Below are positions 1-8,412 of a stretch of 50,626 nucleotides of DNA, one piece after another. The stretch's first letter is position 1; every line of letters begins with the position of its first letter. Made by a program: the position numbers and the translations under genes. The notes below the pieces were generated by a model. That model was not told the DNA's origin. It did not search any database and saw only the letters and a list, made by a program, of their open reading frames with translations. The stretch is from DATGFB01 sp032160545 (GTDB taxonomy: Bacteria > Actinomycetota > Actinomycetes > Mycobacteriales > Jatrophihabitantaceae), in contig JAVHVN010000107.1 in the NCBI GenBank assembly GCA_032160545.1, forward strand, positions 1 through 50,626. The letters run 5' to 3'.

Positions 1-29
1 TCTCCTCCACCGGAAAGTAGGCGTCAGCG

Positions 30-287
30 ATGGCACACAAAAAGGGTGCGTCCAGCTCCCGGAACGGTCGCGACTCCGCGGCCCAGCGCCTGGGTGTCAA
101 GCGCTACGGTGGCCAGCAGGTCAAGGCCGGCGAGATCATCCTTCGTCAGCGTGGCACCAAGTTCCACCCCGGTGACCTGGTCGGTAGGGGTGGCGACGAC
201 ACGTTGTTCGCCCTGTCCGCCGGCGCCGTCACGTTCGGTACCAAGCGCGGCCGCAAGACCGTGAGCATCGTCCCCGCCGGGGGCTGA
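30..287 (+). CDS. rpmA: 50S ribosomal protein L27
   Basis: Protein L27 (85 aa) of the large ribosomal subunit, whose N-terminal tail reaches the peptidyl-transferase centre. The sequence opens MAHKKGASSSRNGRDS and carries the family signature GVKRYGGQ followed by QRGTKFHPG, with the usual length. It starts directly with mature-type AHKKG and has no cleavable extension of the Firmicutes kind. The start is ATG; a purine-rich GGAAAG lies about 12 nt upstream. rplU (L21) is expected just upstream, outside the window, and obgE follows, the usual rplU-rpmA-obgE order. A hairpin after the stop may reduce readthrough into obgE. Confidence 0.98.
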   Translation: MAHKKGASSSRNGRDSAAQRLGVKRYGGQQVKAGEIILRQRGTKFHPGDLVGRGGDDTLFALSAGAVTFGTKRGRKTVSIVPAGG

Positions 288-303
288 GGTACGCAGCACG
301 AAC

Positions 304-345
304 CGGGCTGGCGGGCGCGATGCGCCGCCGGCCCGTTCTGCGTTT
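304..345 (+). terminator. Hairpin with T-rich tail after rpmA
   Basis: Bases 304-335 fold into a GC-rich stem of about 14 pairs (CGGGC...GCCCG ends, one G-T pair, one bulged G, loop GAT), followed by TTCTGCGTTT. This fits an intrinsic terminator or partial attenuator between rpmA and obgE. Just after it the octamer TTGTCAGA occurs twice (344-351 and 359-366), possibly part of an obgE promoter; no convincing -10 was found. Confidence 0.55.
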
Positions 346-407
346 GTCAGATCTGTACTTGTCAGACGGGCGCTCGCACGACATTTCGCATGACATGAGG
401 AGCGACA

Positions 408-1808
408 GTGGCCACCTTCGTCGACCGGGTCGTCCTGCACGTGCAGGCCGGCGATGGCGGGCACGGCGGCAGTGTCGTGCTGGTCGTCGACTCCGGTGTG
501 CACACCCTGCTCGACTTCCACTTCCGGTCGCGGGTCAAGGCCGAGAACGGCAAGGGCGGCGCGGGTTCGGACCGCGACGGCGCCAACGGCGGCGACCTCG
601 AGCTGCGGGTACCCGATGGCACGGTCGTCGCCACCTCGGACGGGGTGGTGGTCGCGGATCTCGTCGGCACGGGTACGAGGGCCGTGATCGCCGGGGGTGG
701 CCGGGGTGGTCGTGGGAACGCCTCGCTCGCCAACTCCAAACGCCGCGCGCCGGGCTTCGCCGAGCTGGGGGAGCCCGGCGAAATGCGCGACATCGTGCTG
801 GAGATCAAGAGCGTCGCCGACGTCGGGCTGGTCGGCTTCCCGAGCGCCGGCAAGTCGTCGTTGATCGCGGCCATGTCGGCGGCTCGTCCCAAGATCGCGG
901 ACTACCCCTTCACCACGCTCGTCCCCAACCTCGGTGTCGTCGAGGCCGGCGACACCACCTTCACCGTGGCCGACGTCCCCGGGCTGATCCCCGGCGCGGC
1001 GCAGGGCAAGGGGCTGGGGCTCGACTTCCTCCGGCACATCGAGCGGTGCTCGGTGCTGCTGCACGTGCTCGACTGCGCGACGCTCGACCCCGGCCGCGAC
1101 CCCCTCAGCGACCTCGACGCGCTCGAGGCCGAGCTGGCCCAGTACGAGGGGACGTTCGGCGACCTGCTGTCGCGCCCGCGGCTCGTCGCGCTCAACAAGC
1201 TCGACGTGCCCGAGGCGGCCGACCTCGCCGCGATGGTGCGCCCCGAGATCGAGGGGCGCGGCCTGCGGGTGTTCGAGATCTCGGCTGTCAGCCACGCCGG
1301 CCTGCGCGAGCTGACCTTCGCGCTTGCGGCCGCGGTCGAGGCCGACCGGGTGGCCCGGCCCGCGCCGGAGGCGGCGCGCGTCGTGCTGCGTCCCAAGGGG
1401 GTCGACGACACCGGATTCACCGTCGAACCCGACCCCGCCGAGGCCGGTGCGTTCATCGTCCGCGGCGAGAAGCCCGAGCGATGGGTGCGCCAGACCGCCT
1501 TCGACAACGACGAGGCGGTCGGCTACCTCGCCGACCGGCTCGCACGCCTGGGCGTCGAGGCGAAGCTCGCCGCGCTCGGTGCCGAGCGGGGCGCCGCGGT
1601 CACGATCGGCCCGGTGACGTTCGACTTCGAGCCCACAGCCGGCATCGACGAGCAGTACGCGCCGACCCGCCGCGGCTCCGACGACCGGCTCTACGAGGAC
1701 TCCCGGCCGCGTCCTGCCGAGCGCCTCGCCGCGAAGAAGGCGCGGCGGGTACGCGCCGCGGACGACGTCGACGGGGAGTGGCTCGAGGACGAGGACGACC
1801 TGTCGTGA
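408..1808 (+). CDS. obgE: Obg/CgtA ribosome-assembly GTPase
   Basis: Obg-family GTPase (466 aa) acting in late 50S assembly and stress or growth control. The N-terminal Obg fold (about residues 1-160) shows its glycine-rich repeats (GDGGHGG, GKGGAGS, AGGGRGGRG). The G domain has P-loop GFPSAGKSS, the G3 segment ADVPGLIPGAAQGKGLG, NKLD and ISA. A C-terminal OCT-type domain (about 360-440) ends in an acidic tail, as in other actinobacterial Obg proteins. The GTG start is preceded by GAGGAG with good spacing. The stop overlaps the proB start (GTGA), so the two are translationally coupled. Confidence 0.97.
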   Translation: MATFVDRVVLHVQAGDGGHGGSVVLVVDSGVHTLLDFHFRSRVKAENGKGGAGSDRDGANGGDLELRVPDGTVVATSDGVVVADLVGTGTRAVIAGGGRGGRGNASLANSKRRAPGFAELGEPGEMRDIVLEIKSVADVGLVGFPSAGKSSLIAAMSAARPKIADYPFTTLVPNLGVVEAGDTTFTVADVPGLIPGAAQGKGLGLDFLRHIERCSVLLHVLDCATLDPGRDPLSDLDALEAELAQYEGTFGDLLSRPRLVALNKLDVPEAADLAAMVRPEIEGRGLRVFEISAVSHAGLRELTFALAAAVEADRVARPAPEAARVVLRPKGVDDTGFTVEPDPAEAGAFIVRGEKPERWVRQTAFDNDEAVGYLADRLARLGVEAKLAALGAERGAAVTIGPVTFDFEPTAGIDEQYAPTRRGSDDRLYEDSRPRPAERLAAKKARRVRAADDVDGEWLEDEDDLS

Positions 1809-2896
1809 CACGGGGGTCGGTGGCTGCCGCTCACCGGGCGGTCGTCAAGGTGGGATCCTCGTCGCTGACCTCCGACGGGCAACTCGACCCGCATCGCCTC
1901 GACGCCATCGTCGACGCCCTCGCCGTGCGAGCGGCCATGGGCAAGCAGATCGTCCTCGTCTCGTCGGGTGCCATCGCCGCGGGCATCGGGCCGCTCGGCC
2001 TCGTCACCCGGCCGCGTGATCTCGCGACCCAGCAGGCAGCGGCCAGCGTCGGGCAATTGTTGCTCGCCGAGCGCTACGCGGCCTCATTCGCGCGGTACGG
2101 CCTGCGGGTGGGCCAGGTACTGCTCACCGCCGACGACCTGCATCGGCGGGCCCACTACCGCAACGCCGACCGCACGCTGGAGAAGCTGCTGTCGCTGGGC
2201 GTGATCCCGATCGTCAACGAGAACGACACGGTCGCGACGCACGAGATCCGGTTTGGCGACAACGATCGGCTCGCCGCACTCGTCGCCCATCTGGTCCATG
2301 CCGACGCGCTGGTCCTGCTCTCCGATGTCGACGGGCTGTACACCGGGCCGCCGGGGCGTCCCGGGTCGCAATTCATCGCCGAGGTCGTCTCGTTCGCCGA
2401 ACTCGACGGCGTGAAGGTCACCGGCACCGGCAGCCATGTGGGCTCGGGTGGCATGGTCACCAAGATCGACGCGGCGGCGGTGGCCACCAGTGAGGGCATC
2501 CCGGTGATCCTCGCGGGCACGGGAGCCATCGCCGATGCGCTGCGTGGTGAGGCCGGGACGATCTTCCACGCCTCCGGCGACCGCACCGCCTCGCGGCTGT
2601 TCTGGCTGCGGCACGCGACCACCCCGCGCGGGCGGCTGCTGCTCGATGCGGGCGCGGTGATCGCGCTGGTCAGCCGGGGCGCGTCGCTGCTGCCGGCCGG
2701 CATTACCGGGGTCGATGGGGAGTTCGCCTCGGGCGACCCGGTCGAACTCGTCGGCCCCGACGGTGCCGCGATCGCACGCGGTCTGGTCGGCTATGACGCC
2801 GCGGACCTCCCGGAGATGCTCGGCCGCAAGACCGGCGACCTCCCGCCGGAGCTGCGCCGCGAGGTCGTCCACCGGGACGACCTGGTCCTGCTCTGA
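1805..2896 (+). CDS. proB: Glutamate 5-kinase
   Basis: Glutamate 5-kinase (363 aa) phosphorylates L-glutamate in the first step of proline synthesis. The amino-acid-kinase fold shows VKVGSSSLT near the N-terminus, SSGAIAAG, NENDTV, FGDNDRLAALVA and LLSDVDGLYT. A PUA domain occupies roughly residues 270-363 (RGRLLLDAGAV onward). The open frame continues far upstream, but homology begins at the GTG that overlaps the obgE stop by 4 bp. proA follows after 62 bp, giving the usual proB-proA pair. ProB is normally feedback-inhibited by proline; nothing here departs from that. Confidence 0.97.
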   Translation: MTRGSVAAAHRAVVKVGSSSLTSDGQLDPHRLDAIVDALAVRAAMGKQIVLVSSGAIAAGIGPLGLVTRPRDLATQQAAASVGQLLLAERYAASFARYGLRVGQVLLTADDLHRRAHYRNADRTLEKLLSLGVIPIVNENDTVATHEIRFGDNDRLAALVAHLVHADALVLLSDVDGLYTGPPGRPGSQFIAEVVSFAELDGVKVTGTGSHVGSGGMVTKIDAAAVATSEGIPVILAGTGAIADALRGEAGTIFHASGDRTASRLFWLRHATTPRGRLLLDAGAVIALVSRGASLLPAGITGVDGEFASGDPVELVGPDGAAIARGLVGYDAADLPEMLGRKTGDLPPELRREVVHRDDLVLL

Positions 2897-2958
2897 GGCG
2901 TCACTCGGACACCACGGCGGCAGCTCGGCGGGGTGGGGACGGACGAGGGAGCCGTATC

Positions 2959-4227
2959 GTGGGCCGCGTGAGTGAGCGGGGAACGGCGGCGGACGTCCGC
3001 GCCGCGGCCACGCGTGCCCGGGCGGCAGCCGCCGAACTCGCGCCGCTGAGCCGGCGCGAGAAGGACGCCGCCCTGCTCGCGATGGCCGATGCGCTCGACG
3101 ACGCCACCGACGCGATCGTCGCGGCGAACGCGAAGGACATGGCGGCCGGGCGCGATGCCGGCCTGGCCGACGGAGTGCTCGACCGGTTGCGACTCGACGC
3201 CGAGCGCGTCGCCGCGATGGCGCAGGGCCTGCGTGACGTCGCCACGCTTCCCGATCCCGTCGGCGAGGTGCTGCGCGGTTACACCCAGCCCAACGGCCTC
3301 GAGATCCGGCAGGTTCGGGTGCCGTTCGGCGTACTCGCGATGATCTACGAGGCGCGCCCCAACGTCACCGTCGATGCCGCCGGCCTCGCGCTCAAGAGCG
3401 GCAACGCCGTGCTGCTGCGTGGGTCGGCGAGTGCGTACGAGTCGAACACGGCACTGGTCGACGTCCTTGCGACGGCCGCCGAGAAGAGCGGGCTCCCGCG
3501 CGACAGCATTCAGCTCGTCCCCGGCACCGACCGTGGGAGCGTCGGGCATCTGCTCAAGGCCCGCGGCCTCGTCGACCTGGTCATCCCGCGCGGGGGAGCG
3601 GGACTCATCGACTACGTCGTCGAGAACGCGACCGTCCCGGTCATCGAGACCGGCGTCGGCAACGTCCACGTCTATGTCGACGCCTCGGCCGACCTGGCGA
3701 TGGCCGAGCGCATCGTGGTCAATTCCAAGACCTCGCGCGTGAGCGTCTGCAACAGTGCTGAGACGCTGCTCGTACACCAGGCGATCGCCGATGAGTTCCT
3801 GCCGCGCATCACGTCTGCGCTGCAGAGCTGCGGCGTCGTCCTGCACGGCGACGACGCCTTCGGCGCATTCGACGACGTCGAGCCGGCCACAGACGACGAT
3901 TGGGCGCGCGAGTACCTCTCGCTCGACCTGGCCGCGCGCGTGGTCGCCGACGTCGACGAAGCGATTGCGCACATCCGGCGCTGGTCGTCGGGGCACACCG
4001 AGGCGATCGTCGCCAACGACCTCGACGTCACCCGCCGGTTCGTCGCCCGGGTCGACTCCGCGGCGGTCATGGTCAACGCGTCGACCCGATTCACCGACGG
4101 CGGCGAGTTCGGCTTCGGTGCCGAGATCGGCATCTCGACCCAGAAGATGCACGCACGCGGCCCGATGGGTCTGGCCGAGCTGACGTCGACCAAGTGGATC
4201 GTCACCGGCGACGGCCAGATCCGTTGA
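2959..4227 (+). CDS. proA: Gamma-glutamyl phosphate reductase
   Basis: Gamma-glutamyl phosphate reductase (422 aa) reduces the ProB product with NADPH to glutamate semialdehyde. It belongs to the aldehyde dehydrogenase fold. The catalytic-Cys region reads SKTSRVSVCNSAE; other family blocks are VPFGVLAMIYEARPNVTVDA, PRGGAGLIDYV, and FGFGAEIGISTQKMHARGP near the C-terminus. The start is uncertain. GTG 2959 has GAGGGA 8 nt upstream, while GTG 2968 lies 7 nt after TATCGT (2955-2960), which would be a leaderless start giving 419 aa. Either length fits the family. Confidence 0.96.
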   Translation: MGRVSERGTAADVRAAATRARAAAAELAPLSRREKDAALLAMADALDDATDAIVAANAKDMAAGRDAGLADGVLDRLRLDAERVAAMAQGLRDVATLPDPVGEVLRGYTQPNGLEIRQVRVPFGVLAMIYEARPNVTVDAAGLALKSGNAVLLRGSASAYESNTALVDVLATAAEKSGLPRDSIQLVPGTDRGSVGHLLKARGLVDLVIPRGGAGLIDYVVENATVPVIETGVGNVHVYVDASADLAMAERIVVNSKTSRVSVCNSAETLLVHQAIADEFLPRITSALQSCGVVLHGDDAFGAFDDVEPATDDDWAREYLSLDLAARVVADVDEAIAHIRRWSSGHTEAIVANDLDVTRRFVARVDSAAVMVNASTRFTDGGEFGFGAEIGISTQKMHARGPMGLAELTSTKWIVTGDGQIR

Positions 4228-4253
4228 TCCATCCGAAGAACGGACGACACCTG

Positions 4254-5024
4254 ATGCGCCTTCGTGCCCTGCTCGCCACGCTCGGCTGTGCCGCGGCCCT
4301 GTCCGCCGTGCACGCCGCACCGGCGTCCGCCGTCGCGAACGGAACGGTTGCGCAACCGGGCCAGGCGCGCTTCGCGGTGCGGCTGACCATGACGCACATC
4401 CCTCGACCGGACGGGACCTTCTACGACAGCGCCTGCTCGGGCGCACTGCTGTCGCAGACCTGGATCGTGACGGCCGGGCACTGCTTCCACGACGTCAACC
4501 GCAACCCCGTCAGCGGGCCGGTTCCCTACCCGACGTCGGCGACGCTGAACACGGTGGACGTGCGGACGGACCCGGGCGAGACGCGCACGGTGGTGCAGGT
4601 TCGCCAGGCGGCCAACAGCGACGTCGCGCTCGCCCAGCTCTCGGCGCCCGTCACCGACGTCACGCCGCTGCCGATCAGTTCCGCGAAGCCGGTGAAGGGC
4701 GCCATTCTCACGATCGCCGGTTGGGGTGCGACCTCCAGCGTGAATCCGGCGCCGTCCAACTGGCTCGTCCTCGGCCAGCTGAAGGTCAGCACCGTGCGAA
4801 CGACCACGCTGGCCGTCGTCGGGTACGCACCGGCCAAGGACACCAGCGCCTGCCTGTACGACTCCGGCGCGCCGTACTACGCCGGCGGCGCGGTGCCGCG
4901 CCTGGTGTCCGTCGAGAGCGACGGCCCGGCCTGCCCGCACAGCAGTCCCGAGACCACCTCGCGGATCGACGTCCTCGCGCCGTGGATCCACAGCGTCGTC
5001 GCGGACCTCCCGGCGGCGTCGTGA
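4254..5024 (+). CDS. Secreted trypsin-like serine protease (S1 family)
   Basis: Predicted exported chymotrypsin-fold protease of 256 aa. A signal peptide covers residues 1 to about 26 (Arg near the start, hydrophobic core, A-S-A cleavage site). The catalytic triad can be read as His76 in TAGHC, Asp123 in NSDVALAQL and Ser204 in YDSGAP. The serine motif departs from the usual GDSGGP, with Tyr for the first Gly and Ala for the second Gly, so activity is likely but not certain. Cysteines around His76 fit the conserved disulfide. It starts 26 bp after proA, and its stop overlaps the next gene. Natural substrate unknown. Confidence 0.85.
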   Translation: MRLRALLATLGCAAALSAVHAAPASAVANGTVAQPGQARFAVRLTMTHIPRPDGTFYDSACSGALLSQTWIVTAGHCFHDVNRNPVSGPVPYPTSATLNTVDVRTDPGETRTVVQVRQAANSDVALAQLSAPVTDVTPLPISSAKPVKGAILTIAGWGATSSVNPAPSNWLVLGQLKVSTVRTTTLAVVGYAPAKDTSACLYDSGAPYYAGGAVPRLVSVESDGPACPHSSPETTSRIDVLAPWIHSVVADLPAAS

Positions 5025-5452
5025 CCGACGTGCTGCCCGACCCGGCTACGCCGTTCGGCACGCGGGTGCGCGACCGCCTCACCGACGAGGTCGTCGGATG
5101 GCTGAGCACCGTGGGTGCCGACGGCACTCCGCAGCCGAACCCGGTGTGGTTCGTCTGGGACGGCGGCACGTCCGTTCTCGTCTACAACCGTCCGAGGGCG
5201 AACCGGCTCGCGCACCTGCGGCGGCTGCCGCGCTGGTCGCTGAACTTCGACGGCGACGGCCAGGGTGGCGACATCGTCGTGCTCACCGGTTCGGCAACGA
5301 TCGTCGACGACGCGCCGGCCGCATTCGAGAACGGGGCCTACCTCGCGAAGTACCGCGGGCGAATGACCCGCGTCAGCGGCAGCCCGGAGCAGTTCGCCGT
5401 CGACTACCCGGTGGCGCTGCGACTGACGATCCAGCGCGTCCGCGGCTCCTGA
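5021..5452 (+). CDS. PPOX-class F420-dependent oxidoreductase (TIGR03667-like)
   Basis: Small split-barrel flavin/F420-binding protein of 143 aa. The order of blocks VLPDPATPFG, WLSTVGADGTPQPNPVWF, VLVYNRP and LNFDGDGQGGDIVVLTG matches the TIGR03667 group of pyridoxamine-phosphate-oxidase-like proteins found in F420-producing actinobacteria. Reaction and substrate are not known; reduction of an unsaturated small molecule by F420H2 is the family expectation. The GTG start overlaps the protease stop (GTGA), suggesting translational coupling, although no functional link is obvious. Confidence 0.88.
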   Translation: MTDVLPDPATPFGTRVRDRLTDEVVGWLSTVGADGTPQPNPVWFVWDGGTSVLVYNRPRANRLAHLRRLPRWSLNFDGDGQGGDIVVLTGSATIVDDAPAAFENGAYLAKYRGRMTRVSGSPEQFAVDYPVALRLTIQRVRGS

Positions 5453-5510
5453 CGCAATCGGGCCACCGGGTCGACCGGCGCCGCCCGCCGGCTAGGTCGG
5501 CTTGTCCCGG

Positions 5511-5540
5511 TTGGTCAATCGGGCGGCGCTGCACCAGACT
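5511..5540 (+). promoter_or_regulatory. Possible promoter of the two-domain SDR gene
   Basis: TTGGTC (5511-5516), an 18-nt spacer and CAGACT (5535-5540) resemble -35/-10 boxes. Transcription would begin about 40 nt before the ATG at 5589. The rest of the 136-bp gap (5453-5588) is GC-rich with short inverted repeats and holds no other feature I can support. Confidence 0.3.
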
Positions 5541-5588
5541 GGCCTGCGGATCGACGTGCCGGTGGGGGCACCCTGCGGGGAGGACGAC

Positions 5589-7598
5589 ATGGCCTATTTC
5601 GTGACCGGGGCGACCGGGTTCATCGGGCGGTTCCTGATGGCCGAACTGCTCAAGCGTGAGGGCACGATCTACGTGCTGTGCCGGGCCAGCTCCCTCGACA
5701 AACTGGACGAGCTGCGCAGTCGCCTCGGCACCGACGAACAGCGCGTCGTCGCCGTCATCGGCGACCTGGCGAAGGACCGCCTCGGTGTCGATCCGGAAGA
5801 CATCGAGAAGCTGGTCGGGCAGATCGAGCACTTCTTCCATCTCGCGGCCATCTACGACCTCACCGCCGACGCCGACAGTCAGCACGTCGCAAACGTCGAG
5901 GGCACCCGAAACGCGCTGCACCTCGCCGAGGCCGTGCACGTGGGGCACTTCCACATGGTCAGCTCAATCGCCGCGGCCGGGCTCTATCGCGGGACGTTCA
6001 CCGAGGACATGTTCGACGAGGCGCACGACGTCGAGCACAACCCGTACTACAAGACCAAGCACGACGCCGAGGGGCTGGTGCGCCGGGCCGACATTCCCTG
6101 GCGCATCTATCGGCCGGGCGCGGTCGTCGGCCACAGCGAGACCGGCGAGATCGACAAGATCGACGGTCCGTACTACTTCTTCCGCACGATCCAGCGCTTG
6201 CGCGGCGCGCTGCCCGGCTGGCTGCGCGGCGTCGGCGTCGAGGGCGGCGAGATCAACATTGTGCCGGTCGACTACGTCGCGAAGGCGATGGACTACCTGG
6301 CCCACCAGCCCGGCTACGACGGCCAGGCCTTCCACCTCACCGACCCCGAGCCGCTGACCGTCGCTGGGCTGCTGAAGGTGCTGACCAAATCGGCGCATGC
6401 ACCAGGCCCGATCGCCAACGTCGACGCGCGGTCGTTCAACGGATTGCCGGTGCGGGTGAGCTCGCTGCTCACCCAGCTGCCGGGCGTCAAGCAGGTCACC
6501 GACCTCGCGCTGGCCGAGCTCGGCATCCCGCGCGAGATGTTCGCCTATCTCACCTACCCGACGCACTTCGACTCGACCAAGACGCAGGAGGCGCTGGCCG
6601 GTTCGGGCATCACGGTTCCGCCGCTGCCGAGCTACGCGGCGGTGCTCTGGGAGTACTGGGAGCGCACCTACAGCCCCGACCGTCGCAAGGACCGCGCCCT
6701 CGCCCGGGCGATCCGGGGCAAGACGGTGATGATCACCGGGGCCTCCTCCGGCATCGGACGCGCCACGGCGCTGCGGGTCGGCGCCGCAGGCGGCAGGGTC
6801 CTGCTCGTCGCCCGCACCGCCGAGAAGCTCGAGGAGACCAGGCGCGACATCGAGGACCTCGGCGGCGTGGCGTTCGTCCACCGGGCCGACCTGTCGAACA
6901 TGGACGACATCGAGCGGGTGGCCAAGGAGGTGCTCGCCGAGCACGGCCGGGTCGACGTGCTCGTCAACAACGCCGGTCGCTCGATCCGCCGCTCGATCTC
7001 GCTGTCGTACGACCGGTTCCACGACTTCGAGCGCACCATGCAGCTGAACTACTTCGGTGCCGTGCGGCTGATCCTCACCCTGCTCCCGGTGATGCGTCAA
7101 CCCAGTCAGGACGGCCGCAAGGGTGGTCACATCATCAACATCAGCTCGATCGGAGTGCAGACCAACACGCCGCGGTTCTCGGCGTACGTGGCGTCGAAGG
7201 CGGCACTGGACGCGTTCTCGCGGTGCATCGCCTCAGAGGTCATCGATGACGGCGTGCATCTGACGACGATCCACATGCCGCTGGTGCGCACTCCGATGAT
7301 CGCGCCGACGAAGATGTACGACCGGTTCCCGACGATCACGCCGGCCGAGGCGGCCGACATGATCTGCCGTGCGATGATCCGCCGCCCGAAGAAGGTCGGC
7401 ACCACGCTCGGCAATGTTGGAGCGCTGGCCTACCAGATCGCGCCGCGCGGGGTCGACGTCATCCTCAACGCGGGCTACAAGATGTTCCCCGACTCCACAG
7501 CGGCTCGGGGCGTGGACGGCGACAAGGGCGAGCGCCGGGACGAGCCGTCGAGTGAGAGCGTCGCGTTCGCGCACATCCTGCGCGGGGTGCACTGGTAG
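5589..7598 (+). CDS. Two-domain SDR protein, fatty acyl-CoA reductase-like
   Basis: A 669-aa protein made of two Rossmann-fold reductases. Residues 1 to about 360 are an extended SDR/NAD-binding-4 domain of the thioester-reductase kind: TGATGFIG at 6-13 and a YYKTK Tyr-Lys pair. From about 375 comes a classical SDR with TGASSGIG (383-390), NNAG, an NISS serine and YVASK (Tyr533, Lys537). The arrangement resembles mycobacterial AcrA1-type acyl-CoA reductases, which reduce long-chain acyl-CoA toward aldehyde or alcohol; this function is inferred. I chose ATG 5589, not the upstream GTG-type starts, because GGGGAGGA lies 5 nt before it and the Rossmann motif begins at residue 6. A lipid or wax role is plausible but not shown. 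Confidence 0.85.
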   Translation: MAYFVTGATGFIGRFLMAELLKREGTIYVLCRASSLDKLDELRSRLGTDEQRVVAVIGDLAKDRLGVDPEDIEKLVGQIEHFFHLAAIYDLTADADSQHVANVEGTRNALHLAEAVHVGHFHMVSSIAAAGLYRGTFTEDMFDEAHDVEHNPYYKTKHDAEGLVRRADIPWRIYRPGAVVGHSETGEIDKIDGPYYFFRTIQRLRGALPGWLRGVGVEGGEINIVPVDYVAKAMDYLAHQPGYDGQAFHLTDPEPLTVAGLLKVLTKSAHAPGPIANVDARSFNGLPVRVSSLLTQLPGVKQVTDLALAELGIPREMFAYLTYPTHFDSTKTQEALAGSGITVPPLPSYAAVLWEYWERTYSPDRRKDRALARAIRGKTVMITGASSGIGRATALRVGAAGGRVLLVARTAEKLEETRRDIEDLGGVAFVHRADLSNMDDIERVAKEVLAEHGRVDVLVNNAGRSIRRSISLSYDRFHDFERTMQLNYFGAVRLILTLLPVMRQPSQDGRKGGHIINISSIGVQTNTPRFSAYVASKAALDAFSRCIASEVIDDGVHLTTIHMPLVRTPMIAPTKMYDRFPTITPAEAADMICRAMIRRPKKVGTTLGNVGALAYQIAPRGVDVILNAGYKMFPDSTAARGVDGDKGERRDEPSSESVAFAHILRGVHW

Positions 7599-7605
7599 CC
7601 GAGCG

Positions 7606-8307
7606 TCACCTCGTGGCGGTGCCGACCAGGTACGCGGTGGCTACGCGCACGGTACGCAGTGCGGCGTGCCCGTCGGACCGCGCTACCTGCACCGTCCAGG
7701 ACGGTTCCGAACGGTCGATGGCCGGGGATGTGCTGGGTGCCCACGCGGCGGTGTCGTAGTTCGCTCCGCAGTAGTAGCGCGCGTACCACGCCGGGTGGCC
7801 GTCGAGCACTTCTCCGGCGCCGCCGCCGCGGATCGTGCAGTGCGACCCGTCGGCGAGTTCGAGCCCGATCGGCTGCGGTGTCGCCGGTGGGCCGACGCCG
7901 GCCGGGAACGTGCCCTGCATCGGGACCGACGCGACCTGCCTGCTCCACGGATCGCGCAGGCACAAGGCGTGCCCCGCGGTGGCGGAGGGCCAGCACGCGA
8001 CGGCGTAGCTGGCCGACGGGCTGCAGCTGGCGATGCCGGCGTCGACCGAAACGGGCGAGTCCTGCGTGCAGTCGATCGTCAGACCGGTGGCCGCGTCGGG
8101 CACGGCGGTGTAGCCGGTGGCCGGCGCCCCCACGCGGGTGACCGGCCGAAGAACGACGACCCGGGTAGCTCCATCGGCACCCGCCGGGCCTGCGACGGGC
8201 GTCGTCCGGGAGCTCGGACCGGCCTGCCGACTCGAGGGTGTCGCCGAGGCGCAGCCCGCGAGGAGCAGGGCAGCCGCGAGGCCGATCGACCACGCACGAA
8301 CCCGCAC
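7606..8307 (-). CDS. Putative lipoprotein of unknown function
   Basis: Predicted surface lipoprotein of 233 aa. A short signal ends in the lipobox LLAGC, giving lipidated Cys19, followed by a Ser/Thr/Pro/Gly-rich linker and a body with six or more cysteines that could form disulfides outside the membrane. No enzymatic motif is recognised. The GTG start has GGGGAAGG upstream on the minus strand and a possible -10 TACTGT at 8338-8343. It ends 7 bp from the SDR stop (tail to tail) and is divergent from nadD. Confidence 0.7.
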   Translation of the reverse strand: MRVRAWSIGLAAALLLAGCASATPSSRQAGPSSRTTPVAGPAGADGATRVVVLRPVTRVGAPATGYTAVPDAATGLTIDCTQDSPVSVDAGIASCSPSASYAVACWPSATAGHALCLRDPWSRQVASVPMQGTFPAGVGPPATPQPIGLELADGSHCTIRGGGAGEVLDGHPAWYARYYCGANYDTAAWAPSTSPAIDRSEPSWTVQVARSDGHAALRTVRVATAYLVGTATR

Positions 8308-8399
8308 GATCCCCGCCTTCCCCGCGTACTGCGCTCGACAGTAGACACCTCACGGCCACTGCACGTGGCACCATGCCCGTCACGATCCGGTCACAGCAT

Positions 8400-8412
8400 T
8401 AGCATCGGCGCC
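8400..8412 (+). promoter_or_regulatory. Leaderless-type -10 box for nadD
   Basis: TAGCAT at 8400-8405 ends 7 nt before the ATG at 8413, the spacing expected when transcription begins at the start codon. No Shine-Dalgarno sequence precedes this ATG and no good -35 is seen. Confidence 0.5.

Noticed and set aside
24..1811. 595-codon minus-strand open frame over rpmA, obgE
   Set aside because: Antisense of conserved genes; low-complexity composition and no motif.
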